64,000 bases of DNA from Choristoneura fumiferana (Eukaryota > Arthropoda > Insecta > Lepidoptera > Tortricidae), in NCBI RefSeq assembly GCF_025370935.1, contig NC_133472.1, positions 467,616 to 531,615 of the forward strand, given 5' to 3'. Below the pieces are notes generated by a model. The model saw nothing but the letters and a program-made list of their open reading frames with translations. It was not told where the DNA came from and made no database searches. Made by a program: the position numbers and the translations under genes. This document shows, in pieces, positions 56,443 through 64,000 of this stretch. Numbering within the stretch: the stretch's first letter is position 1; each line of letters begins with the position of its first letter.

Positions 56443-56637
56443 CTATAGTCTTATATTATTAGAGGATATAAAATCACACAGAATGGTAATAAAAGTGAAT
56501 ATACATAACGAAGGAGGGATTAAAGTTAACAGGCGAGAATATAAGGGGTCATACAAGGAGGATGTCAGCTTTGAACATTCGAAAAATAAGTGGTCAAGAC
56601 AGCCTTCGTCTAAACCACATTCACACAAAGGCATCAA
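56443..56637 (-). pseudogene. LINE ORF2 C-terminal fragment
   Basis: Minus-strand frame with PLCECGLDEGCLDHLFFEC and a tail ending SSNNIRL. The C-X-C ... H ... C pattern close to a C-terminus is typical of jockey/CR1-like insect non-LTR elements. A plus-strand MITE (56630-56760) cuts its 5' side. Confidence 0.7.
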
Positions 56638-56760
56638 AAGTAGCTGGTTACTTTTTTACTCTGTCGCATTAACACATTTTTCAATCTTGTTTGGCGCTAA
56701 GCACGCGGCTGTAAAACGACGAAGTACAAAAGTAACCAGCTACTTTTGATACTGACTGTA
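56630..56760. mobile_element. Inverted-repeat MITE (catcaaaagtagctgg ends)
   Basis: gcatcaaaagtagctggtta and taaccagctacttttgata face each other; ends in ctgactgta. Another fragment of the family at 39154-39215. Confidence 0.72.
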
Positions 56761-56795
56761 GCTACAAAACTATAAATCCAACTATGCCACAAATC

Positions 56796-57085
56796 ATAGT
56801 GGTTTCACCTATCGCCTCTCAAGCACAGGGTCGTGGGTTCAAACCCCGGCTCGCACCTCTGAGTTTTTCGAAATTCATGTGCGGAATTACATTTGAAATT
56901 TATAACGAGCTGTGCGGTGAAGGAAAACATCGTGAGGAAACCTGCACAAACCTGCGAAGCGATTCAATGGTGTGTGTGAAGTTCCCAACCGCACTGGCCC
57001 GGTGGAAACTATGGCCCAACCCTCTTGTTCTGAGAGGAGGCCTGTGCCCAGCAGTGGGACGTATATAGGCTGGGATGATGATGAT
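56796..57085 (+). mobile_element. SINE-2, full copy
   Basis: Head gtggtttcacctatcgcctc with gggttcaaaccccggctcgc, body as in the other copies, tail gatgatgatg at ~57076-57085. Confidence 0.85.
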
Positions 57086-57825
57086 GCCACAAATATTATA
57101 AATGCGTAAGTTTGTAAGTTTTGTTTGTTTTTTACTTCACCGCGTCTAAACCGCTGAACCGATTTAGATGAAATTTGATGAGTATTAAGAAAAATAATTT
57201 GAAGGTAAACATTGATAAAACTAATTATATTCAATTTCATACAGACATGCGTAGTTCACAAAATTTAAATGTACATTATAATAACGATCCTATTGAAGAA
57301 GTAAAACATACCAAATTTTTAGGACTAATATTGATTGTCACTGCAAGTGGAGGGAACATGTGAACAAGGTTTGCTCCAAAGTCAACAGTTTTGTGTTTGC
57401 TTTAAGACGGATTAGCCAGACAGTTTCTTTGCAAGCTGCAATAATGGCTTACCACGGCTATATTGGTTCTACTCTAAGATATGGTATGGTAATATGGGGT
57501 AACTGTACTAAAGTGACCAATTATTTATTGCACAGAAGCGCTGCATTAGAGCCATTTTCAAAATTAAGCGTAAAGGGTCCTGTCGCCCATATTTCATCAA
57601 ATATAATATACTAACAGTCCCATGCATGTATATATCGGAGATCTGTTTATTTGTGCACAAATATAAATGTCAGTTTATAGAATATCAAGAGATGTGCCAC
57701 CATAAAGTAAGACAGCTTTATAAATATAAACTTTACAAACCACCTGTAAAACTAGCATTGTCGTCTAAAAATACCTACGTAATGTGTGTGAAAATCTATA
57801 ATAAGTTACCAGATACATTTAAGAG

Positions 57826-57914
57826 TGTTGTCTATGTTTTGTTTTGTCAAGAATAGATGTCTGTCATATAAAATAAATTCTTGCTTTTATTACTGCATTT
57901 ATTGCTTTTTAACT
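57826..57914 (+). repeat. Copia 5' LTR (89 bp)
   Basis: Begins TGTTGTC and ends TTTTAACT, so it lacks the usual terminal CA. A TATAAA (57867-57872) overlaps an AATAAA (57872-57877), giving promoter-like and poly(A)-like signals within a few bases. Well below the few hundred bases usual for copia LTRs. Confidence 0.92.
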
Positions 57915-57928
57915 GGTTATGGGCCCAG
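57915..57928 (+). promoter_or_regulatory. Copia primer-binding site
   Basis: GGTTATGGGCCCAG starts directly after the LTR. This is the pattern of copia-group elements primed by an internal fragment of initiator methionine tRNA rather than its 3' end. Confidence 0.85.
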
Positions 57929-58035
57929 CGGCTCAAATGTTGCAGGAAAACCGTGTCGTAACGCAATTATAAACGAAAACGACTTGTAACGTCGTATTGC
58001 GACCGGGTGCTATTCAGTAAAAAAATAACAAGAAA

Positions 58036-61000
58036 ATGGCGACGTCACTTTCGGCTACAACGGTGAATAAATTAAATGGTGAAAACTGGTCAACGTGGAA
58101 ATTTGAGACACGAATAATTTTAAATGGCCAGGGATTATATGAAATTGTGTCGGGTGAAAAACTAAAACCAGTATCAAAACCGGAATCACTAGACGAGGTG
58201 ATCGCATGGGTCCGGAACGATGCTAAAGCACAAACCATTATTGTCACCCGTATGGAGCCAGGTCCACAAGCTCATATTCTATCTTGTGAGACTGCATATG
58301 ATATGTGGACGAAACTGAAGTCTGTTTATGACAAAGAATCCACTGTCAGCATTCATCTTCTACAACAACGTTTCTTTACAATGCAATTCAACGAGGGCAC
58401 CGTATCCGACTTCTTGTCGAAACTGGAAGATATCCGTGTCAAGCTTAAACAAGCAGGAGAAGCCATTTCAGATAAAATGATTATAACCAAAATCCTCATG
58501 TCACTTCCCGAGCAGTACAAATATTTCCGATCTGCATGGGAGTCTGTCCTGAGTGAGAATCAAACGTTAGATGAACTGACATCACGACTCCTACTTGAAG
58601 AGGAGCGAAATAGAAGTAGCATTGAACAAGATGTGGCGATCGCTCTCGTCACTCATGGAAGTACTGCTAGCAAGTGCTTAACATGTGGCAAAGCAGGACA
58701 TATGAAGAAAGACTGTTTTAAAAACAAAACCTGCGAATTTTGCAAGAAACCGGGTCATATAGCCAAGTACTGTTTCTTCAGGAAAAACAATAAAGCTAAG
58801 AAGCAAGTAAGTCCTATTGCTTTGGTGGCAACTGAACTGAATCAAATAGAAGACTTCTGGTATATGGACAGCGGATGTTCACAACATATGACTCGAAGGA
58901 ATGATATAATGTGTGACTATGAAGAGCTTCAAGACCATCCGGTACAGATGGGAGATGGGGCAACTATAAACGCTATGGGTATTGGCAATGTGAGACTAGA
59001 AGCATTTGACGGACAGAAGTGGCAAATAGTTGAGCTGAAACAGGTTCTCTATGTACCGAATCTCAAGGTAAATCTATTTTCTGCTGCTAGTTGCCTAGAT
59101 AAAGGTCTGCAAATGGTCTCAGATAATAACCTTTGCAAGTTTATTAAAAACAATGAAATTGTCACTCTAGCCCGTCGTGAAGGTCGATTGTTTAAAATGA
59201 TGTTCAAAATGTCACAACCGTCACAAGCAACTATGGCGTTGTCAAGCAAGTCTGACAAAGTTGAAGTATGTAATAATAATAAATGTGAAATAATGTTATA
59301 TCATCAGAAATTTGCCCACCAAAACTTCGTTTATACAAAAAGAATACTCCAATATAATGATGTTAAAATCACATGTACAAAGCAGCATTTCTGCTCAGCT
59401 TGTATTGAAGGCAAACATTCGAAAACTCCGGCCTATTCAAGTATTAACAAGACAAGCTTTCGAGGAGAAATTGTACATGCAGATCTATGTGGACCCTTGG
59501 AAGAAGAGTCTATTGGAGGTTCGCACTACTTTCTCTTATTAAAAGATGATTTTTCTCGTTTCCGCACTGTTTACTTCATCAAACATAAGAGCGAAGTTAT
59601 ATCAAATATAAAAATATACCTCGCACAGAGTGATAATGAGGGTAAATCGGTGAAAACTCTTCGCACGGACGGTGGAGGTGAGTTTCTTAACAAAAATATG
59701 AAAGAACTCTTAGAATCAAAAGGAATTAAACATCAAATTTCAATCGCATACACGCCAGCTCAAAATGGTAAAATTGAACGCGAAATGCGCACTGTAATGG
59801 AGGCCGCTCGCACGATGATGAAAGCAAGCCAAGTTAACAAGAATCTGTGGGCGGAAGCTGTAAATACGGCCGTGTATGTCATTAATAGGGTAGGGACGAG
59901 TCCTGAAGAAGGCAAAACTCCCTATGAACTGTTCTATGGAAAAAAGTTTGATGTTACCCATTTGAAGTACATTTTCGGCACAGAAATGTGGGTTCATGTC
60001 CCGAAACAAAAAAGGAAGAAGCTCGATAGCAAGAGTAAGAAAGGGATGTTTGTGGGATATGGTGAGAACACAAAAGGCTACAAGATTTATTATCCAGAAA
60101 GCAATACCTTCTCAATTGAAAGAGAGGTGATAGCATCACCTACTATGTTAATGGAGAGCTCTGTGGCAGATGAAGTACAACATATCCCAGTGTTGCTTGA
60201 GCTCACCGACACTGAATTAAATAAACCCACAACAAGCTCTGTAACTGACAGCGTTCAAGAATCTGAAGACGAGTTTGTTGACACTTGTGAAGTAATATCG
60301 TCGGAAGAAGTAATAGAAGACCCTAATAATCATCCAGTTGCTGGTAACACTAGGTCTCTACGGCCTAGAAGTACGCTGAGGCCACCTGTCAGTCTACAAG
60401 ACTATGATACGTCCTACTTCACACTTCTAGATACAGAAGAGCCGACGTCTCTGAAAGAAGCGCAGACGTCTCCAAATGCCTGTAAATGGGAGGAGGCAAT
60501 GAAGGCTGAAATGAAAGCTCTTACTGAAAATGACACTTGGTCGTTTGTTGAAAAACCTGACAATAAGATTATGATAATAGACACTAAGTGGGTTTTCAAA
60601 ATTAAACGAAATAAAGATAATGAAATCGATTTGTATAAAGCTAGATTAGTTGCTAGAGGTTTTATACAGAAAGGGTTAGACTATTGTGACGTATACTCGC
60701 CTGTTGTAAAAATGGCTACAGTAAAATCATTATTAGCCTTGTGCAACAAAAACAACTGGCCAGTATACCAACTCGATGTTTGTAGCGCTTTCTTAAATGG
60801 CATAATTAAGGATGATACTTACGTAGAATTACCTGACAACTTTGTGGTACCTATTGGAAAGGTATGTAAATTAAATAAGGCGCTATATGGCTTAAAAAGC
60901 GCACCTAGGGCTTGGTATGAGCGATTTAATAACTTCATGTTAAGCCAACAGTTTTCTAAAACGAAAAGTGACCATTGTGTATATTATTATGTCAATGACA

Positions 61001-61980
61001 GTAGTAAGGTCTACATATTAGTTTTTGTAGATGATATTTTGTGTACTGGTTCTGGTCCAATGTTGAATAAAATTATAACAAGCATGAAAAATGAATTTAA
61101 AATGAAAGATCTGGGACTTGCTAGCTTATATCTTGGAATTCTTATTCAACAAGACTTACAGAATGGTATCACTACTCTGAACCAATCGCAGTATCTAAAA
61201 AATGTTTTAAATAAATTTAAAATGTCAGATTGTCATAGCGTGACTACTCCTATGGATCCGAAATTTGATTTCTCAACGCTACAAAAAGAAACGTCTGAAA
61301 GTGTCGAGTTAGAGCATAGGTGTAGGCAGCTAATAGGTTGTATAATGTACGCTATGATTGGTACCAGACCTGATTTGTGTGTTAGCATAACTTACTTGTC
61401 GCGATTTCAAAACTGTGCAAGTAATGAACTTTGGACTTGTCTAAAACGAATACTGAGGTACATACAGGGTACTATAGATTTAAAATTGATATACAAAAGA
61501 AATTCAGGTGAAAAACTATTAACTGCTTATGCTGACGCTAGCTGGGGAGATGATACTCTAGACAGAAAGTCAACGTCGGGTTTTTGCTTACAAATCTATG
61601 GTAACTTGGTATCTTGGACCTCAAAAAAACAAACCACAGTTGCACTTTCTTCTTGTGAGGCCGAATATGTATCTCTCACGCATTGTATTAGTGAAGTTTG
61701 CTGGTTGAGAAATTTGTTATCAGAATTGCAAATTCATGAAAATTATACTGTAACTGTATATGAGGACAACCAGTCCACTATCAAAGCTTGCAATTCGCAT
61801 GAACAGCTGAAAAAGATGAAACATCTAGATATTAAGTATCATTTTATTAATGAAAAGATTACTCAAGGAATTGTTAACATTCAGTATGTTCATACGAGTG
61901 TACAGTTAGCCGATATATTAACTAAACCTCTGTCTCGACAAAATTTCGAAATGTTGAGAGGACTGTTAGGGTTAGGCTAG
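58036..61980 (+). CDS. Copia gag-pol polyprotein, 1314 residues
   Basis: Single frame with gag and pol fused, as in the copia group. Order: gag capsid-like region (NKLNGENWSTWKF near the start); two CCHC zinc knuckles at ~214-242 (CLTCGKAGHMKKDC and CEFCKKPGHIAKYC); aspartic protease with Asp278 in the DSG motif; integrase with an HHCC zinc finger from ~423, then catalytic Asp483, Asp545 and Glu581 (spacing D-X35-E); reverse transcriptase with Asp914 (QLDVCSAFLNG) and FVDD at 997-1000; RNase H with Asp1167, Glu1208 and Asp1244. The protein makes particles, copies the RNA and inserts the cDNA. The leader before the ATG is 121 bp. No stop or frameshift is visible. Length is normal for copia polyproteins, so short LTRs are its only oddity. 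Confidence 0.97.
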   Translation: MATSLSATTVNKLNGENWSTWKFETRIILNGQGLYEIVSGEKLKPVSKPESLDEVIAWVRNDAKAQTIIVTRMEPGPQAHILSCETAYDMWTKLKSVYDKESTVSIHLLQQRFFTMQFNEGTVSDFLSKLEDIRVKLKQAGEAISDKMIITKILMSLPEQYKYFRSAWESVLSENQTLDELTSRLLLEEERNRSSIEQDVAIALVTHGSTASKCLTCGKAGHMKKDCFKNKTCEFCKKPGHIAKYCFFRKNNKAKKQVSPIALVATELNQIEDFWYMDSGCSQHMTRRNDIMCDYEELQDHPVQMGDGATINAMGIGNVRLEAFDGQKWQIVELKQVLYVPNLKVNLFSAASCLDKGLQMVSDNNLCKFIKNNEIVTLARREGRLFKMMFKMSQPSQATMALSSKSDKVEVCNNNKCEIMLYHQKFAHQNFVYTKRILQYNDVKITCTKQHFCSACIEGKHSKTPAYSSINKTSFRGEIVHADLCGPLEEESIGGSHYFLLLKDDFSRFRTVYFIKHKSEVISNIKIYLAQSDNEGKSVKTLRTDGGGEFLNKNMKELLESKGIKHQISIAYTPAQNGKIEREMRTVMEAARTMMKASQVNKNLWAEAVNTAVYVINRVGTSPEEGKTPYELFYGKKFDVTHLKYIFGTEMWVHVPKQKRKKLDSKSKKGMFVGYGENTKGYKIYYPESNTFSIEREVIASPTMLMESSVADEVQHIPVLLELTDTELNKPTTSSVTDSVQESEDEFVDTCEVISSEEVIEDPNNHPVAGNTRSLRPRSTLRPPVSLQDYDTSYFTLLDTEEPTSLKEAQTSPNACKWEEAMKAEMKALTENDTWSFVEKPDNKIMIIDTKWVFKIKRNKDNEIDLYKARLVARGFIQKGLDYCDVYSPVVKMATVKSLLALCNKNNWPVYQLDVCSAFLNGIIKDDTYVELPDNFVVPIGKVCKLNKALYGLKSAPRAWYERFNNFMLSQQFSKTKSDHCVYYYVNDSSKVYILVFVDDILCTGSGPMLNKIITSMKNEFKMKDLGLASLYLGILIQQDLQNGITTLNQSQYLKNVLNKFKMSDCHSVTTPMDPKFDFSTLQKETSESVELEHRCRQLIGCIMYAMIGTRPDLCVSITYLSRFQNCASNELWTCLKRILRYIQGTIDLKLIYKRNSGEKLLTAYADASWGDDTLDRKSTSGFCLQIYGNLVSWTSKKQTTVALSSCEAEYVSLTHCISEVCWLRNLLSELQIHENYTVTVYEDNQSTIKACNSHEQLKKMKHLDIKYHFINEKITQGIVNIQYVHTSVQLADILTKPLSRQNFEMLRGLLGLG

Positions 61981-62116
61981 AGAGTTAAGTAAATTTCCTA
62001 TTTTTATTATACATCTTTTGATTGAGGGTGGGACAGATCTAGCATTCAAAATATGAGAAATTTACTATCATAATATCTATTTGTATTAATTAATGGATCT
62101 TTAATGATCTATTCTT

Positions 62117-62125
62117 GAGGGTGGG
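62117..62125 (+). promoter_or_regulatory. Copia polypurine tract
   Basis: GAGGGTGGG ends one base before the 3' LTR. The same TTGAGGGTGGG occurs 93 bp upstream at 62022-62032, between the gag-pol stop and the LTR. Confidence 0.8.
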
Positions 62126-62214
62126 TGTTGTCTATGTTTTGTTTTGTCAAGAATAGATGTCTGTCATATAAAATAAATTCTTGCATTTATTACTGCATTT
62201 ATTGCTTTTTAACT
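62126..62214 (+). repeat. Copia 3' LTR (89 bp)
   Basis: Matches the 5' LTR at 88 of 89 positions. The AAGAG target duplication follows at 62215-62219, after which the LINE frame resumes. Confidence 0.92.
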
Positions 62215-62540
62215 AAGAGCAGGAACTTAAAGGCATTTAAAAGAATATTAATGTCATGGCTGTCAGAGAAATGCTTTTTATAGTATTAGCGAGTTCTTAA
62301 ACGAGTAAAAGGCGTTGTAGATTGTGATTGTCATTGAATTGTCGTATTGTCATAAAAATGATTTGAATACAATTATTTCAATTATGCTTATAATATTATG
62401 ATATGTATTTTTAATTCAAATTGAAATTTGTACGCCACTTAGTGGCACTGAGTGGCGATCTTATTATAATCGGTTAAATTGAAACCACTGTACACCCACT
62501 TATGACAAATAAATTCTATTTCTATTTTTTCTATTTCTAT

Positions 62541-64000
62541 AGTTCTGGGGAAGGACATAGGATAGTTTTTATCCCGGAAAATTGCAGTTCCCACGGGATA
62601 GCGATAACCGAATTCTACGCGGACAGAACTCGGGTAACGGTTAGTATTAATTAATTACTTCTGCCAACCGCACTCGCAGAGAGCCAAGATATAGACTTAG
62701 CCTAGTTTGGCCTCTGAAGGTGATTTTCCACCCGCGGGGCGAGACGAGACGAGAATTTGAAATTTGTAAGTATGCATTCTCGCGCGCCCGCCGCGAGCCG
62801 CCACGGGCCGCCGCTGGCACCGCCATACAAATTTCAGTTCTCGTCTCGCCTAGCCGTCGGAAAATCACGTTGACGGATATATAATCATAATCATAATCAT
62901 TTATTCATTTGTCCAACATAGGTAACATTTAATTGGTCTTAAATTATGTTTTTTGAGTTTTACTATGTGGTGCCCCAGGGCATACAAATATTGCCTTATA
63001 TTAAACCTATTTACTATGTCTATGTTGTGGTTATAAATAAGATGTATAAAATATTATTTCTTTTTGTGAAAGAGTGCGAAGGAATGTTACAAATTTTTAT
63101 TTAACTTGCCTGTTTGTTGTTTTTTTTTGTCGGGTAAAATCTTACAAGTTCATTTTGGCCCATTTCCTGTGGTCTGATTTACTTAAAATTTGGTATACCT
63201 TATTTAAATTGGATGACGATGCAAGTACAGTCAACAAAAATATCTTGTGTTAATATTTTTCATTATTTGATTATCGCTATCTTCCGTACAATTACACCCA
63301 ACCAGCCTCAGCGCACAAGTTGAAGTTTTTTTTTTTTTTTTTTTTATTCGACTGGATGGCAAACGAGCAAGTGGGTCTCCTGATGGTAAGAGATCACCAC
63401 CGCCCATAAACACCTGCAACACCAGGGGTATTGCAGATGCGTTGCCAACCTAGAGGCCTAAGATGGGATACCTCAAGTGCCAGTAATTTCACCGGCTGTC
63501 TTACTCTCCACACCGAAACACAACAGTGCAAGCACTGCTGCTTCACGGCAGGATTAGCGAGCAAGATGGTGGTAGCAATCCGGGCGGACCTTGCACAAGG
63601 TCCTACCACCTGCAAAAGTGCCATTCTTTTGTTTTCCTTGAACTTTTCGCGGATAACTAGCACACAGTAAATACCCGAGAGACATTATCCAAGTTAATAT
63701 AACAAAGAGGTAAAGTTTGCTTGTTTATGTTTATGTGCTAGCAAATGTAAGCTTCCACTCTGCGTCAACTTCCGTCAGAAGTGTCTCCATGACATCGGGG
63801 CTTTCAATAAAAGGGCCTAATACTTTCTTTAAAGGCCGGCAACCGACCAATGATTCTTGAGATGTTGGTGCTCAAGGGCAGTGGTGATTATTCGGCCTAT
63901 GACGCGCATGCTCATTGGACTTGAAACCTTTAAATAATATAAAACAACACTATTCACGAACCGCAAGCAATATTAGAAGTAGCTAGCTATACCTAGTGCC
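62541..64000. other. Repeat-rich tail of the window, no recognised gene
   Basis: Contains an ataatcataatc microsatellite (62880-62900), the family E copy (63326-63614) and otherwise unremarkable AT-rich sequence. 62720-62870 is GC-rich with partial inverted symmetry (gattttccacccg ... cgtcggaaaatcac), probably a MITE. Confidence 0.55.
63326..63614 (-). mobile_element. Retroelement family E copy
   Basis: T-run 63326-63345, then the full ~270-bp body to tcctaccacctgca. Confidence 0.85.

Larger units (their letters stand above)
57826..62214 (+). mobile_element. Intact Ty1/copia LTR retrotransposon with very short LTRs
   Basis: A 4389-bp element bounded by two 89-bp LTRs that differ at one base (57885 T, 62185 A). 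It is flanked by a 5-bp target duplication AAGAG (57821-57825 and 62215-62219). A primer-binding site follows the 5' LTR without a gap, a polypurine tract precedes the 3' LTR, and one uninterrupted gag-pol frame fills the interior. All catalytic residues I checked are present, so it looks recently inserted and possibly still autonomous. It sits inside the coding sequence of an older LINE fragment (57177-57825 and 62215-62540). Confidence 0.96.
57177..62540 (+). pseudogene. LINE reverse transcriptase C-terminal fragment, split by the copia element
   Basis: Before the copia insertion (57177-57825) three offset frames read NLKVNIDKTNYIQFHT, KFLGLILIV, then NKVCSKVNSFVFALRRISQ, AYHGYIGSTLRYGMVIWGN, and finally MCVKIYNKLPDTFKS. 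After it (62215 on) the frame resumes with RNLKAFKRILMSWLSEKCFL. This is the C-terminal reverse transcriptase/thumb region of a non-LTR retrotransposon. The 3' UTR ends near 62540 in a ttctattt-type microsatellite tail. The frameshifts and one replaced stretch around 57345-57360 and 57540-57600 predate or are independent of the copia insertion. 5' truncation at ~57177 abuts another dispersed repeat. Confidence 0.85.

Noticed and set aside
59049..60599. Minus-strand frames inside the copia element
   Set aside because: Shadows of the gag-pol frame.

Overview
This is nuclear DNA of an insect, most likely a moth or butterfly. Three host genes are broken into short exons with GT-AG introns. The rest is densely packed with dispersed repeats of lepidopteran type: several tRNA-headed SINEs, many small inverted-repeat DNA elements (MITEs), fragments of non-LTR retrotransposons, and one intact Ty1/copia retrotransposon. 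There are no prokaryotic operons, no CRISPR array and no true tRNA or rRNA gene.

Layout. 1-10755 has no recognisable host gene and holds MITEs and SINEs. 10756-18174 (minus) is the complete coding region of casein kinase 2 regulatory subunit beta, rebuilt here as six exons encoding 221 residues. An extra, broken copy of exon 5 and a 30-bp minisatellite sit in its last intron, and a possible small plus-strand transcript lies inside intron 4. 18175-31489 is intergenic and repeat-rich, with degenerate LINE fragments and nested MITEs. 31490-42183 (minus) is the complete coding region of Atg13, an autophagy-initiation HORMA protein, rebuilt as six exons and 408 residues. 45644-51049 (plus) holds the first three coding exons of a gene I do not recognise; its later exons were not found. 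51050-64000 is repeat-dominated. Its main feature is a 4389-bp copia element (57826-62214) with 89-bp LTRs, inserted with a 5-bp duplication into the reading frame of an older, already broken LINE.

The most unusual pattern is that each of the three host genes carries a tandem-repeat array that abuts or contains a 5' splice site. In CK2beta a 30-bp array touches the exon 5 donor and separates exon 5 from its broken duplicate. In Atg13 a 44-bp array of about 540 bp begins at the first intron bases after exon 4. In the unknown gene, the last ~50 coding bases of exon 1 plus the donor are repeated about seven times. Splice-donor-anchored expansion is an inference, but the coordinates come directly from the sequence.

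The mobile-element history is also unusually legible. There is a three-level nest of MITEs at 50085-50900, a MITE whose pre-insertion site survives in a neighbouring inverted copy (32738-33158), a 1.66-kb insert splitting another MITE (28778-30440), and one tRNA-derived SINE family that occurs three times as head-to-head inverted pairs.
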